Shown here: positions 8,415 through 16,006 of the stretch, piece after piece
Numbering within the stretch: position 1 is the stretch's first letter
Layout: the number at the start of each line of letters is the position of its first letter
The notes under the pieces: generated by a model
Told to the model about the DNA's origin: nothing
Seen by the model: only the letters and a program-made list of their open reading frames with translations
Database searches by the model: none
Position numbers and translations under genes: made by a program
Source of the DNA: Alcaligenaceae bacterium SAGV5
Lineage (GTDB): Bacteria > Pseudomonadota > Gammaproteobacteria > Burkholderiales > Burkholderiaceae_B
Assembly: GCA_009360345.1 (NCBI GenBank)
Contig: SPDP01000011.1
Location: 1-64,000 of the forward strand
Direction of reading: 5' to 3'
DNA: 64,000 nucleotides

Positions 8415-8424
8415 AGAACGTTCT
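8415..8424. promoter_or_regulatory. AGAACGTTCT palindrome in the LysR/thioesterase divergent region
   Basis: A perfect 10-base palindrome sits in the 149-base gap between the divergent thioesterase and LysR genes, a plausible regulator binding site. No strong canonical T-N11-A site was found nearby, so the assignment is weak. Confidence 0.25.
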
Positions 8425-8481
8425 GCTGTTCAACGGAAAGTGTTAAGCTGAAATTCCGTACCGATCTATATCCGGAAAGCA

Positions 8482-9453
8482 ATGGATCTCGACCTGGTCG
8501 AAAGTTTCCTGAAGGTCGCCGAACTCGGAAGCATCAACCGGGCCGCGACGGAAATGGAAACCACGCAGCCCGCGCTGGCCCGCAAAATGGCCAGGCTGGA
8601 GCATGACCTGGGAACGCCATTGCTCATCCGTGGGGTAAGAGGGGTGCGGCTGACCGATGCGGGCAGGACGCTTTTCAACGGTGCCCGGCCGCTGCTCAGG
8701 CAATCAAGCTTGCTGCGCGATGAAGTCGGCAAACAGCAGCGAACGCAGGTTTCGGTCGGTTTTCCCTTTTCGATGCACAAGCGGGTCACGGCGCCATTCG
8801 TCGCGCAGCAATTGCGGGATCAACCCAAGGTGACCCTGCGCGCCTACGAAGGATTCGTGCATCAGTTGCACGAATGGATGGAGCAAGGCCTGATCGACGT
8901 CGCGATCCTGGACGCGCTCAGCGCCCAGACGCTGCAGGTCGAACACCAATTCTTCGCCAGGGAACAATTGGCCCTGGTGGGTCCCGCCGGCGCGGGCTTG
9001 CCGGCAGGGACGCCCGCCACGGCGGAAAAGGTAGGGGCCTGCCCGCTTATCCTGCCCGGCCGGCCCAACCATATGCGTTTGGCCGTGGATACCTATTTGA
9101 AGATCAATGGACAACGATTGCGGCGGGCAGCCGATGCCGAGAGCATGTCGCTGAGTCTGTCGCTGGTAGCGGGCGGCTTCGGTTACACGATCGTGCCTTG
9201 GTCGGCCCTGTACGAACTCGATAACATGGATCGGTTCGAAGCCGCGCCCATCGACGGTTTGTTCATCGATTGGTTCGTCTGCACCCAGATTGGCCGGCGG
9301 CATAACGTTTCGGTGAAACGCATTTCGTCGAACCTGACGAGAATGGTCTCGAGCCTGGCGCGGGACGAGCGTTGGCATTTCCAGGCGGCCGACCGGGAGG
9401 ATGGCGCCACCGCCAATGGCGCCGTCCGACGGCCTTCCCGCAGGGGTGCCTGA
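8482..9453 (+). CDS. LysR-family transcriptional regulator
   Basis: A 323-residue LTTR. The winged helix-turn-helix occupies about residues 1-60 (FLKVAELGSINRAATEMETTQPALARKMARLE) and a substrate-binding domain follows from about residue 90. The ATG at 8482 has GGAAAG upstream. It is divergent from the thioesterase/BKACE/Bug operon, the usual arrangement for a LysR regulator of the neighbouring catabolic genes. A charged tail of about 25 residues extends beyond the usual end. The inducer is not known. Confidence 0.93.
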   Translation: MDLDLVESFLKVAELGSINRAATEMETTQPALARKMARLEHDLGTPLLIRGVRGVRLTDAGRTLFNGARPLLRQSSLLRDEVGKQQRTQVSVGFPFSMHKRVTAPFVAQQLRDQPKVTLRAYEGFVHQLHEWMEQGLIDVAILDALSAQTLQVEHQFFAREQLALVGPAGAGLPAGTPATAEKVGACPLILPGRPNHMRLAVDTYLKINGQRLRRAADAESMSLSLSLVAGGFGYTIVPWSALYELDNMDRFEAAPIDGLFIDWFVCTQIGRRHNVSVKRISSNLTRMVSSLARDERWHFQAADREDGATANGAVRRPSRRGA

Positions 9454-9781
9454 GGCAGGTGCATCGGGCCGGATCGAAGAGATTTTTCCCGCGGTTGGCC
9501 CGGGGGGGCCGAGCCGTTTTACAATCACGCTGGCCCATCGCGCCGCCGGGGGAAGGCCTTCCCTCGTGCCGTTGTGACTTCGTACCGTGACCGCCGTGCC
9601 CCAGACCGCTACGGACAGGATTGCTGCGGGCCGGGTGGGCATCTTGGGAAGCGGCATGAGCGCGAATCTCCTCAGTAGGGAAGCTCAACGATACTGCATC
9701 CTCCATTGCATATATCGTACGCCTGCCGGCGTACGATATATGCGCAGGAAGAAAAACGGGACGGGAGGCAACGCCGCCTCT
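9454..9781. other. 328-base convergent intergenic region with a strong palindrome
   Basis: No convincing gene is present between the LysR gene and bcp, which converge here. A TACAAT hexamer around 9531 followed by an in-frame GTG near 9587 looks like the promoter and start of a lost rightward gene, but the reading frame shows no recognisable domain. The main feature is the inverted repeat at 9708-9743. Confidence 0.4.
9708..9743. repeat. Perfect inverted repeat, 16-base arms with a 4-base loop
   Basis: The arm GCATATATCGTACGCC is followed by TGCC and then its exact reverse complement. The base of the stem is A+T-rich and neither side has a T-run, so it is not a classic intrinsic terminator. 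It could act as a bidirectional terminator of unusual type, as a regulator site left from a lost gene, or as a mobile or dispersed palindrome. Confidence 0.7.
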
Positions 9782-10246
9782 TCAGGCCAGCCCGCGCACG
9801 GCTTCGAGCACGGCATCGACATGGCCGGGCACCTTGACGCCGCGCCACTCCTGGCGCAGCTTGCCTTGCGCGTCGATCAGGAAGGTGCTGCGTTCGATGC
9901 CGCGCACCTGCTTGCCATACATGTTCTTCATTTTCATGACACCGTACAGTTCGCACAGGGTTTCGTCCGGGTCGGCAACGAGCGGGAACGGAAAGCCCTG
10001 TTTTTCCTTGAATTTCTGGTGCGAGGCCAGCGTGTCGCGGGAAACGCCCAGGATCTCGGCGCCGGCAGCCTGGAAGTCGGCGTAGCGGTCGCGGAAATTC
10101 TGGCCTTCGGTCGTGCAGCCAGGCGTGTTGTCGCGCGGGTAGAAGTACATGACGACGATGCGTCCCTTCAGGTCCTTCAGCGACAGGTCGCCGTCGGTGC
10201 TGGGGGCCGTGAAGGCGGGGGCGGCGCGCCCGATGGCAGTGCTCAT
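9782..10246 (-). CDS. bcp: Thioredoxin-dependent thiol peroxidase (bacterioferritin comigratory protein)
   Basis: A 154-residue PrxQ/Bcp peroxiredoxin that reduces H2O2 and organic hydroperoxides in the cytoplasm. The peroxidatic Cys44 lies in PRDNTPGCTTEG. The resolving Cys found five residues later in E. coli Bcp is a Thr-Glu-Gly stretch here; Cys98 is the only other cysteine and could serve as resolving residue, as in helix-alpha3-type PrxQ proteins. Length and the flanking motifs (FPLVADPDE, STFLID) are normal. It stands alone and converges on the LysR gene. Confidence 0.95.
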   Translation of the reverse strand: MSTAIGRAAPAFTAPSTDGDLSLKDLKGRIVVMYFYPRDNTPGCTTEGQNFRDRYADFQAAGAEILGVSRDTLASHQKFKEKQGFPFPLVADPDETLCELYGVMKMKNMYGKQVRGIERSTFLIDAQGKLRQEWRGVKVPGHVDAVLEAVRGLA

Positions 10247-10295
10247 GCGTGGAACTCCGGGAAAGTGGGGGGTAGGCGGGAAGGGCGGCGCATCG

Positions 10296-10679
10296 TCAGG
10301 CGGGTATCAGTGCCGCGACGACGCGGCGCCCTTCGGCCATCAGGATGTTGTAGGTGCGCGAAGCCGCCAGGGTGTCCATCATCTCGACGCCCACGCCGGC
10401 CTTCAGCAGCGGGCGCAGCAGCGAGGGGGACAGGAAGCGCTGGCGGGCGCCGGTGCCGATCAATACGACTTCCGGCTGGGAGGGCGCGGCCGGGCGCTCC
10501 AGGTATTCCATCGCGGAGGTATCGACGTCTTCGAAGGAGGCTACGGGCCAGGCGACGATATCGCCCTCGGGGCCGAACACGACGGCGTGTTCGAAACGGA
10601 CGCGGTTGACTTCGACGTATCCGTCACCATAGGCGGTCACGGTATTCAGCGCCGAGGCAGGGTCGGAATGCAACTTCAA
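10296..10679 (-). CDS. Mth938-like domain protein (NDUFAF3/DUF498 family)
   Basis: A 127-residue protein filling a single Mth938-like domain: an N-terminal beta region with AYGDGYVEVN, the VVLIGTGARQRFL core and a C-terminal DTLAASRTYNILMAEGRRV helix-strand. The mitochondrial homologue NDUFAF3 assists complex I assembly; the bacterial role is not established. The start is TTG at 10679, supported by a GGAG eight bases upstream and by the absence of an ATG or GTG in frame nearby. A TATAGT box about 40 bases upstream may be its promoter. Confidence 0.85.
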   Translation of the reverse strand: MKLHSDPASALNTVTAYGDGYVEVNRVRFEHAVVFGPEGDIVAWPVASFEDVDTSAMEYLERPAAPSQPEVVLIGTGARQRFLSPSLLRPLLKAGVGVEMMDTLAASRTYNILMAEGRRVVAALIPA

Positions 10680-10831
10680 ATGGTCGGCTCCGGATCGACG
10701 GGAGGATAGGCAGACTATACGCCAGCGGGCGGCCGGGACGGATGCGCGAACGCCACAATTTCCTCCCGGCCTTGGACTATTATAAATGCCCGCCCCGCGA
10801 GGAATCGTGGACTTGCCGTGGTCTCTCCCGG

Positions 10832-10932
10832 GAACTCCCGCGCATCAAACGCCTTCCTCCCCCGGTATCCACCATCACGGCCGAGCGGCCATACCGTCCG
10901 GCATCGACTTCGGCGAACACGGCGCCGACCCC
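10832..10932 (+). pseudogene. Decayed N-terminal remnant of an AlaC-type aminotransferase
   Basis: Frame 2 reads ELPRIKRLPPPVSTITAE, close to the N-terminus of AlaC-type aminotransferases (family form: PRIKRLPPYVFNITAEL). After a frameshift, frame 1 reads IDFGEHGADP, matching the following IDFGMGNPDG(A)TP segment. The spacing between the two blocks is about 20 bases too short and the rest of the gene, about 1.1 kb, is gone. An aminotransferase gene often precedes hom in Burkholderiales, so this fits a deletion that left the hom operon without its first gene. The match is read by eye. Confidence 0.5.
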
Positions 10933-10944
10933 GTCCGCGGCGCG

Positions 10945-10974
10945 CTGACGCTTGCCCCCGGAGTCCGTTACACT
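10945..10974 (+). promoter_or_regulatory. Candidate promoter for hom-thrC
   Basis: CTGACG (10945-10950) and TACACT (10969-10974) lie 18 bases apart, each matching four of six consensus positions. This would give a leader of roughly 155 bases before the hom ATG. If the original promoter lay before the lost aminotransferase, this one may be secondary. Confidence 0.3.
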
Positions 10975-11135
10975 GGAGGATTGCCAGCCCCGCAGCCGTG
11001 GCCGGCGATTCCCGCCCCCCTGCGCAGCATACTGCCGCATCCCGCCCCCTCCGGCGGCGCCGACGCGGCGGGCCGGAGCGCGCCAACGCCAGGGCGGGGA
11101 TGTTTTCGAAGAACCCTGTATTGCCCGGAAACACA

Positions 11136-12443
11136 ATGGAACCCATCCGAGTAGGCCTCCTGGGCCTGGGCGTCGTAGGCGGCGGTACTTTCAAGGTCCT
11201 CGCCCGCAATGCCGAAGAAATCGCCCGCCGCGCCGGCCGCCACATCGTCGCGACCAAGGTTTCGGCCCGCGATGTCGCCAAGGCGAAGTCCCGCGTCGGC
11301 GAAGCCGCCGAAGTCGTCGCCGATCCGTTCCAGATCGTCCGCGATCCCGACATCGACATCGTGGTCGAACTGATAGGCGGCGACACCCTGGCCCGCGAAC
11401 TCGTCCTGGAAGCCATCGCCCATGGCAAGCACGTCGTCACCGCCAACAAGGCCCTGCTGGCCAAGCACGGCAACGAGATCTTCGCCCGCGCCAGCGAGCA
11501 GGGCGTCATGGTCGCCTTCGAGGCCGCCGTGGCCGGCGGCATCCCCATCATCAAGGCCATCCGCGAAGGCCTGTCGGCCAACCAGATCGAATGGGTGGCG
11601 GGCATCATCAACGGCACCACCAACTTCATCCTGACCGAGATGCGGGCCCGCGGCCTGCCGTTCTCGGAGGTGCTGGCCGAGGCGCAGCGCCTGGGCTATG
11701 CCGAGGCCGACCCGACCTTCGACATCGAAGGCGTGGATGCCGCGCACAAGCTCACGTTGTTGTCGTCCATCGCGTTCGGTGTGCCGATCCGCTTCGACAA
11801 GGCCCACATCGAGGGCATTTCCAGGCTGGCGCAGGAAGACATCCGCTACGCCGAGGAACTCGGCTACCGCATCAAGCTGCTGGGCATCACCAAGGCGCGT
11901 CCCGAGGGCATCGAGCTGCGCGTGCATCCGACCCTGATCGCCTCCCGGCGCGTGATGGCCAACGTGGAAGGCGCGATGAACGCGGTCATGGTCAAGGGCG
12001 ATGCCGTGGGTGCGACGCTGTACTACGGCCAGGGCGCGGGCGAAGAGCCCACCGCCTCGGCGGTGGTCGCCGACCTGGTGGACGTGACGCGCCTGCATAC
12101 GGCCGATCCCGAGCACCGCGTGCCGCACCTGGCCTTCCAGCCGGATGCCATCACCGACCGTCCCATGCTGTCGATCGAGGACATCACCACGTCGTATTAC
12201 CTGCGGCTGGCGGCGACCGACCAGCCGGGCGTGCTGGCCGACATCACGCGCATCCTGGCCGACGCCTCGATCTCCATCGTGTCCATGATCCAGAAGCCGC
12301 GCGAGGACGCCACCCAGGCGGACATCATTTTCCTGACCCACGAGGCGCTGGAGCGCAACGTCAACGCCGCCATCGCCCGCATCGAGGCGCTGCCCACCGT
12401 AGTGTCGGCCGTTACGCGCCTGCGCATCGAAAACCTGGAGTAG
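11136..12443 (+). CDS. hom: Homoserine dehydrogenase
   Basis: A 435-residue enzyme that reduces aspartate semialdehyde to homoserine in threonine and methionine synthesis. An N-terminal Rossmann domain carries GLGVVGGG (residues 8-15), followed by the catalytic domain with TANKALLAKHG and GIINGTTNFIL. A C-terminal ACT domain from about residue 350 (LRLAATDQPGVLADIT) is the usual site of threonine feedback inhibition. The ATG at 11136 is chosen because similarity starts at once (MEPIRVGLLGLG); upstream in-frame codons are shadow sequence. thrC follows 113 bases later across a GC-rich repeat. Confidence 0.97.
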   Translation: MEPIRVGLLGLGVVGGGTFKVLARNAEEIARRAGRHIVATKVSARDVAKAKSRVGEAAEVVADPFQIVRDPDIDIVVELIGGDTLARELVLEAIAHGKHVVTANKALLAKHGNEIFARASEQGVMVAFEAAVAGGIPIIKAIREGLSANQIEWVAGIINGTTNFILTEMRARGLPFSEVLAEAQRLGYAEADPTFDIEGVDAAHKLTLLSSIAFGVPIRFDKAHIEGISRLAQEDIRYAEELGYRIKLLGITKARPEGIELRVHPTLIASRRVMANVEGAMNAVMVKGDAVGATLYYGQGAGEEPTASAVVADLVDVTRLHTADPEHRVPHLAFQPDAITDRPMLSIEDITTSYYLRLAATDQPGVLADITRILADASISIVSMIQKPREDATQADIIFLTHEALERNVNAAIARIEALPTVVSAVTRLRIENLE

Positions 12444-12472
12444 AGGCAGCCCACCCCCAACCCGCCTGCCGC

Positions 12473-12529
12473 CCCCTCGAGGGGGCGGCGCTGGCGGACC
12501 GGCGGAGCCTGATCCGCGGCGCCTCAGGG
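12473..12529. repeat. GC-rich dispersed intergenic repeat, copy A
   Basis: A 57-base element beginning CCCCTCGAGGGGGCGGCGC lies between hom and thrC. It contains GCGGACCGGCGGAGCC and GATCCGCGGCGCC segments able to fold as hairpins. A nearly identical element (a few substitutions and small gaps) is found at 30879-30933. Between cotranscribed genes it may influence mRNA stability or relative expression, as REP elements do. Confidence 0.8.
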
Positions 12530-12556
12530 GGCGCAGCATCATGGAAGACTGACAGT

Positions 12557-13978
12557 ATGAGATACCTTTCGACCCGTGGCGGCATGGCGCCGCAAACGTT
12601 CACCGACGTCCTGCTGGAAGGGCTGGCCCCCGACGGCGGCCTGGCCGTGCCGGAGTCCATTCCGCAGGTCACGCCCGAGCAGCTCCAGGCGTGGCGCTCG
12701 CTGTCGTATGCCGACCTGGCGTACGAAGTGCTCAAGCTGTTCATCACGGATATTCCCGAGCAGGACTTGCGCGAGCTGACGCGCAAGACCTACCGCCCCG
12801 AGGTATTCGGCGGCGAGGTCATCGTGCCGCTCAAGCCGCTCGAGTCGCTCAAGCCGGGCGTCTCGCTGCTGGGCCTGTCCGAAGGGCCGACCCTGGCCTT
12901 CAAGGACATGGCCATGCAGTTCCTGGGCAATCTGTTCGAGTACGTGCTGGCGCGCCGCGGCACGACGCTGAACATCCTGGGCGCCACCTCGGGCGACACC
13001 GGTTCGGCCGCCGAGTACGCGATGCGCGGCAAGCAGGGCGTGGCGGTGTTCATGCTGTCGCCCGCCGGCCGCATGAGCGCCTTCCAGCGCGCGCAGATGT
13101 ATTCGCTGCAGGATGCCAACATCCACAACCTCGCCGTGCACGGCGTGTTCGACGATTGCCAGGACATCGTCAAGGCGGTCAGCGGCGATCTGGCGTTCAA
13201 GACCTCGCATCGCATCGGCGCGGTCAACTCCATCAACTGGGCGCGCATCGCCGCCCAGGTGGTGTACTACTTCCATGGCTGGAGGCTGGCCACCGAAGGC
13301 GCGGCCGATCCCATGGCCCAGGTGTCGTTCGCGGTGCCCTCGGGCAACTTCGGCAACATCCTGGCGGGCCACGTCGCGCGCAGCATGGGCCTGCCCATCC
13401 GCCGCCTGGTGCTGGCCACCAATGAGAACAACGTGCTGGAGGAATTCTTCCGCACCGGCATCTACCGCCCGCGCGCCTCGAGCGAAACCTACGAGACCTC
13501 CAGCCCGTCCATGGACATCTCGAAGGCATCCAATTTCGAGCGTTTCGTCTACGACCTGCTGGGCCGCGATCCCGCGCGCCTGAAGGCGTTGTGGGACGAA
13601 CTGGCGGCGCAGGGCTCGTTCGACCTGTCGGCCTGCAAGCCGCAGTTCGCGCAGTACGGCTTCGTGTCGGGCACCAGCACCCATGCCGACCGGCTGGCCA
13701 CCATCCGCCAGGTCCATGCCGAGACGGGCGTGGTCATCGATCCGCATACCGCCGATGGCGTCAAGGTGGCGCTGCCTTTCGTCGAGCCGGGCGTGCCCAT
13801 GCTGGTGCTCGAGACGGCGCTGCCTGTGAAGTTCTCGGCCACCATCGAGGAGGCCCTGGGGCAGCCGGCGCCGCGTCCCGCGGGGTTCGAGAACATCGAG
13901 CAACTGCCGCAGCGTGTGCGGACCGTGGATGGCGACGTGCAGACCATCAAGGACCTGATTGCCGCCGACGCCGTCTGA
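12557..13978 (+). CDS. thrC: Threonine synthase
   Basis: A 473-residue PLP enzyme that converts O-phosphohomoserine to threonine. The start MRYLSTRGG is typical, Lys116 in GPTLAFKDMAMQF is the PLP-binding lysine, and TSGDTGSAAEYA binds the cofactor phosphate. The family elements NSINWARI and SGNFGNI are also present. Length is normal for the E. coli/yeast-type group. It is in the same direction as hom and probably cotranscribed; moeA begins 54 bases after its stop. Confidence 0.97.
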   Translation: MRYLSTRGGMAPQTFTDVLLEGLAPDGGLAVPESIPQVTPEQLQAWRSLSYADLAYEVLKLFITDIPEQDLRELTRKTYRPEVFGGEVIVPLKPLESLKPGVSLLGLSEGPTLAFKDMAMQFLGNLFEYVLARRGTTLNILGATSGDTGSAAEYAMRGKQGVAVFMLSPAGRMSAFQRAQMYSLQDANIHNLAVHGVFDDCQDIVKAVSGDLAFKTSHRIGAVNSINWARIAAQVVYYFHGWRLATEGAADPMAQVSFAVPSGNFGNILAGHVARSMGLPIRRLVLATNENNVLEEFFRTGIYRPRASSETYETSSPSMDISKASNFERFVYDLLGRDPARLKALWDELAAQGSFDLSACKPQFAQYGFVSGTSTHADRLATIRQVHAETGVVIDPHTADGVKVALPFVEPGVPMLVLETALPVKFSATIEEALGQPAPRPAGFENIEQLPQRVRTVDGDVQTIKDLIAADAV

Positions 13979-14032
13979 CGGCGGAGTCGCATATGTGCGG
14001 CGCGCCCGGGGCGGGCCGCGAAGGAGTCGAAT

Positions 14033-15259
14033 GTGAAGCCTGGTTCGAACTTGCTTTCCCTGGATGAGGCCCTGGAGATCCTGCTGGCGGTCGATCCGCT
14101 GGGACGACCTGCCGAACAGGTCGAGCTGGCGCGGGCCGCGGGCCGTATCCTGGCCGCGGATGTGACGGCATCGATCAATGTGCCGGCCGCCGACAATTCC
14201 GCCATGGACGGCTACGCGGTGCGCACGGCGGATGCCGCGCTGTTCGGTGCCGGCGTGGCCGTGTCGCAGCGCATTCCCGCGGGGGCCGTGCCGCAGCCGC
14301 TGGCCGCCGGAACGGCCGCGCGCATCTTCACCGGCGCGGAGATCCCCGAGGGTGCCGATGCCATCGTCATGCAGGAAGAGGCCGAGGTCCGGGGCGACCG
14401 CGTGGCGTTCGCCAAGCCGGTCGAGGCGGGCGCGTGGGTGCGCGCCAAGGGGTGCGACATCGAGGCCGGCAGCCGCATCCTGCTTGCCGGGACGCGGTTG
14501 CGGGCGCAGGACGTGGGACTGGCCGCCTCGGTGGGCGTGCCCCGCCTGCCGGTGCAGCCCAGGCTGCGCGTGGCCACGCTGTCCACCGGCGACGAACTGG
14601 TCGCGCCGGGCGAGCCGCTGCCTCCCGGCAAGATCTACAACTCCAACCGCTACTTGCTGCAAGGCATGTTGGGGGCGCTGCCGGTCGAGCATGCCGATCT
14701 GGGCGCCGTACAGGACAGTTTCGAGGCCACGCGCGAGGCGATGCGCGACGCGGCCCGCGACAACGATCTGATCATCACCACCGGAGGAGTGTCGGTGGGT
14801 GAGGAAGACCATGTCAAGCCGGCGGTGGAGTCGCTGGGGCGGCTGGACATGTGGAGCCTGTCGATCAAGCCAGGCAAGCCGCTGGCCTTCGGCCGCCTGC
14901 GCCGCGACGATGGCAGCGAGGCGGTCTTCATCGGACTGCCGGGCAATCCCGTGTCGAGCTTCCTGACCTTCGGTCTCCTGGTCAAGCCGCTGCTGCTCAA
15001 GCTTGCCGGCGCGCGCGCCACGGCGCCGCTGCGGACCGCCATGCGTGCCGACTTCGACTGGCCCAAGGCGGATCGGCGGCGCGAGTTCCTGCGGGTACGC
15101 CGCAATGAAGAGGGCGGGCTTGATCTGTTTCCCAATCAATTGTCGGCGGTGCTGACCTCGACGGTCTGGGGCGACGGGGTGATCGACAACCCGGGTGGAC
15201 AGACGATCCGGAAAGGCGATACGGTGTCATTCATCAGCTACGCTGAATTGTTGGGCTGA
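14033..15259 (+). CDS. moeA: Molybdopterin molybdenumtransferase MoeA
   Basis: A 408-residue enzyme that inserts molybdenum into adenylylated molybdopterin, the last common step of MoCo synthesis. The N-terminal substrate region contains NVPAADNSAMDGYAV; the MoCF domain contains TTGGVSVGEEDHVKP; GLPGNPVSSFLTF and a C-terminal beta domain follow. The start is GTG at 14033 with AAGGAG upstream. moaD follows with a 3-base gap, forming a moeA-moaD-moaE unit. The two molybdenum hydroxylases in this window depend on this cofactor. Confidence 0.96.
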   Translation: MKPGSNLLSLDEALEILLAVDPLGRPAEQVELARAAGRILAADVTASINVPAADNSAMDGYAVRTADAALFGAGVAVSQRIPAGAVPQPLAAGTAARIFTGAEIPEGADAIVMQEEAEVRGDRVAFAKPVEAGAWVRAKGCDIEAGSRILLAGTRLRAQDVGLAASVGVPRLPVQPRLRVATLSTGDELVAPGEPLPPGKIYNSNRYLLQGMLGALPVEHADLGAVQDSFEATREAMRDAARDNDLIITTGGVSVGEEDHVKPAVESLGRLDMWSLSIKPGKPLAFGRLRRDDGSEAVFIGLPGNPVSSFLTFGLLVKPLLLKLAGARATAPLRTAMRADFDWPKADRRREFLRVRRNEEGGLDLFPNQLSAVLTSTVWGDGVIDNPGGQTIRKGDTVSFISYAELLG

Positions 15260-15262
15260 GCC

Positions 15263-15520
15263 ATGAACGTCGACATTCTTTATTTCGCGTCGCTGCGCGA
15301 AGTCCTGGGCCAGGAAAAGGAAGCGGCCGAACTGCCCGAGACGGTGCGCACCGTGGGCGACCTGCGGTCCTGGCTGGCCGGCCGCGGCGGCGCCTGGGCC
15401 ACCGCGCTGGCGCCAGGGAAGGCCGTGCGCGCCGCGCGCAACCATGCCATGGTCCAGGCCGCCGAACCTTTGCAGGCCGGCGACGAGATCGCGTTCTTTC
15501 CGCCGGTCACGGGCGGCTGA
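15263..15520 (+). CDS. moaD: Molybdopterin synthase sulfur carrier subunit
   Basis: An 85-residue ubiquitin-like protein ending in Gly-Gly (PPVTGG), the tail that is thiocarboxylated and donates sulfur to precursor Z. The LYFASLREVLG start and the final DEIAFFPPVTGG are diagnostic. It lies between moeA and moaE with very short gaps (3 and 11 bases), so its partner MoaE is made from the same transcript. Confidence 0.96.
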   Translation: MNVDILYFASLREVLGQEKEAAELPETVRTVGDLRSWLAGRGGAWATALAPGKAVRAARNHAMVQAAEPLQAGDEIAFFPPVTGG

Positions 15521-15531
15521 GGCAGGGTGCC

Positions 15532-15990
15532 ATGACAGTCAGCGTGCAGACTCGGGATTTCGATGCCGGCGCCGAGATCTCGGTCCTGCGTGCCGATTCT
15601 TCGGTGGGAGCGATCGTGACCTTCATCGGCACGGTCCGCGACATCAACGAAGGCGATGCGGTGGCGTCGATGACGCTGGAGCATTACCCGGGCATGACCG
15701 AAAAGGCGCTGGCCGGCATCGTGGATGAAGCGCGCCGGCGCTGGACCCTCAATGCCGTGCGCGTCATCCATCGAGTCGGGACACTGCGCGCGTGCGACCA
15801 GATCGTGTTCGTGGGCGTGGCCGGGCGCCATCGCGGCGAATGCTTCGCCGCCTGCGAGTTCATCATGGACTACCTGAAGACGCAGGCGCCGTTCTGGAAG
15901 AAGGAGGCCACCGGCCACGGCGAACGCTGGGTCGAGGCGCGCGAGTCCGATGACGAGGCCCTCCGGCGCTGGGAGCGGGGCGAGGGCTGA
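15532..15990 (+). CDS. moaE: Molybdopterin synthase catalytic subunit
   Basis: A 152-residue catalytic partner of MoaD that inserts the dithiolene sulfurs. Diagnostic features are the early GAIVTFIGTVRD, LEHYPGMTEKAL, the RVG..CDQIVFVGVAG..R core and the C-terminal PFWKKEATGHGERWVEA segment containing the conserved lysines. It is the last gene of the moeA-moaD-moaE set; the convergent sulfurtransferase gene ends only 16 bases away. Confidence 0.96.
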   Translation: MTVSVQTRDFDAGAEISVLRADSSVGAIVTFIGTVRDINEGDAVASMTLEHYPGMTEKALAGIVDEARRRWTLNAVRVIHRVGTLRACDQIVFVGVAGRHRGECFAACEFIMDYLKTQAPFWKKEATGHGERWVEARESDDEALRRWERGEG

Positions 15991-16006
15991 GGGGCCGGTG
16001 GGCCGT

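Larger units (their letters stand above)
10680..11135. other. 456-base region upstream of hom with gene remnant and promoters
   Basis: This gap between the divergent Mth938-like and hom genes has no intact gene. It holds a decayed aminotransferase start (10832-10932), an A+T-rich TATTATAAAT patch near 10778-10787 that could serve as a promoter on either strand, and a promoter candidate for hom at 10945-10974. Confidence 0.45.
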
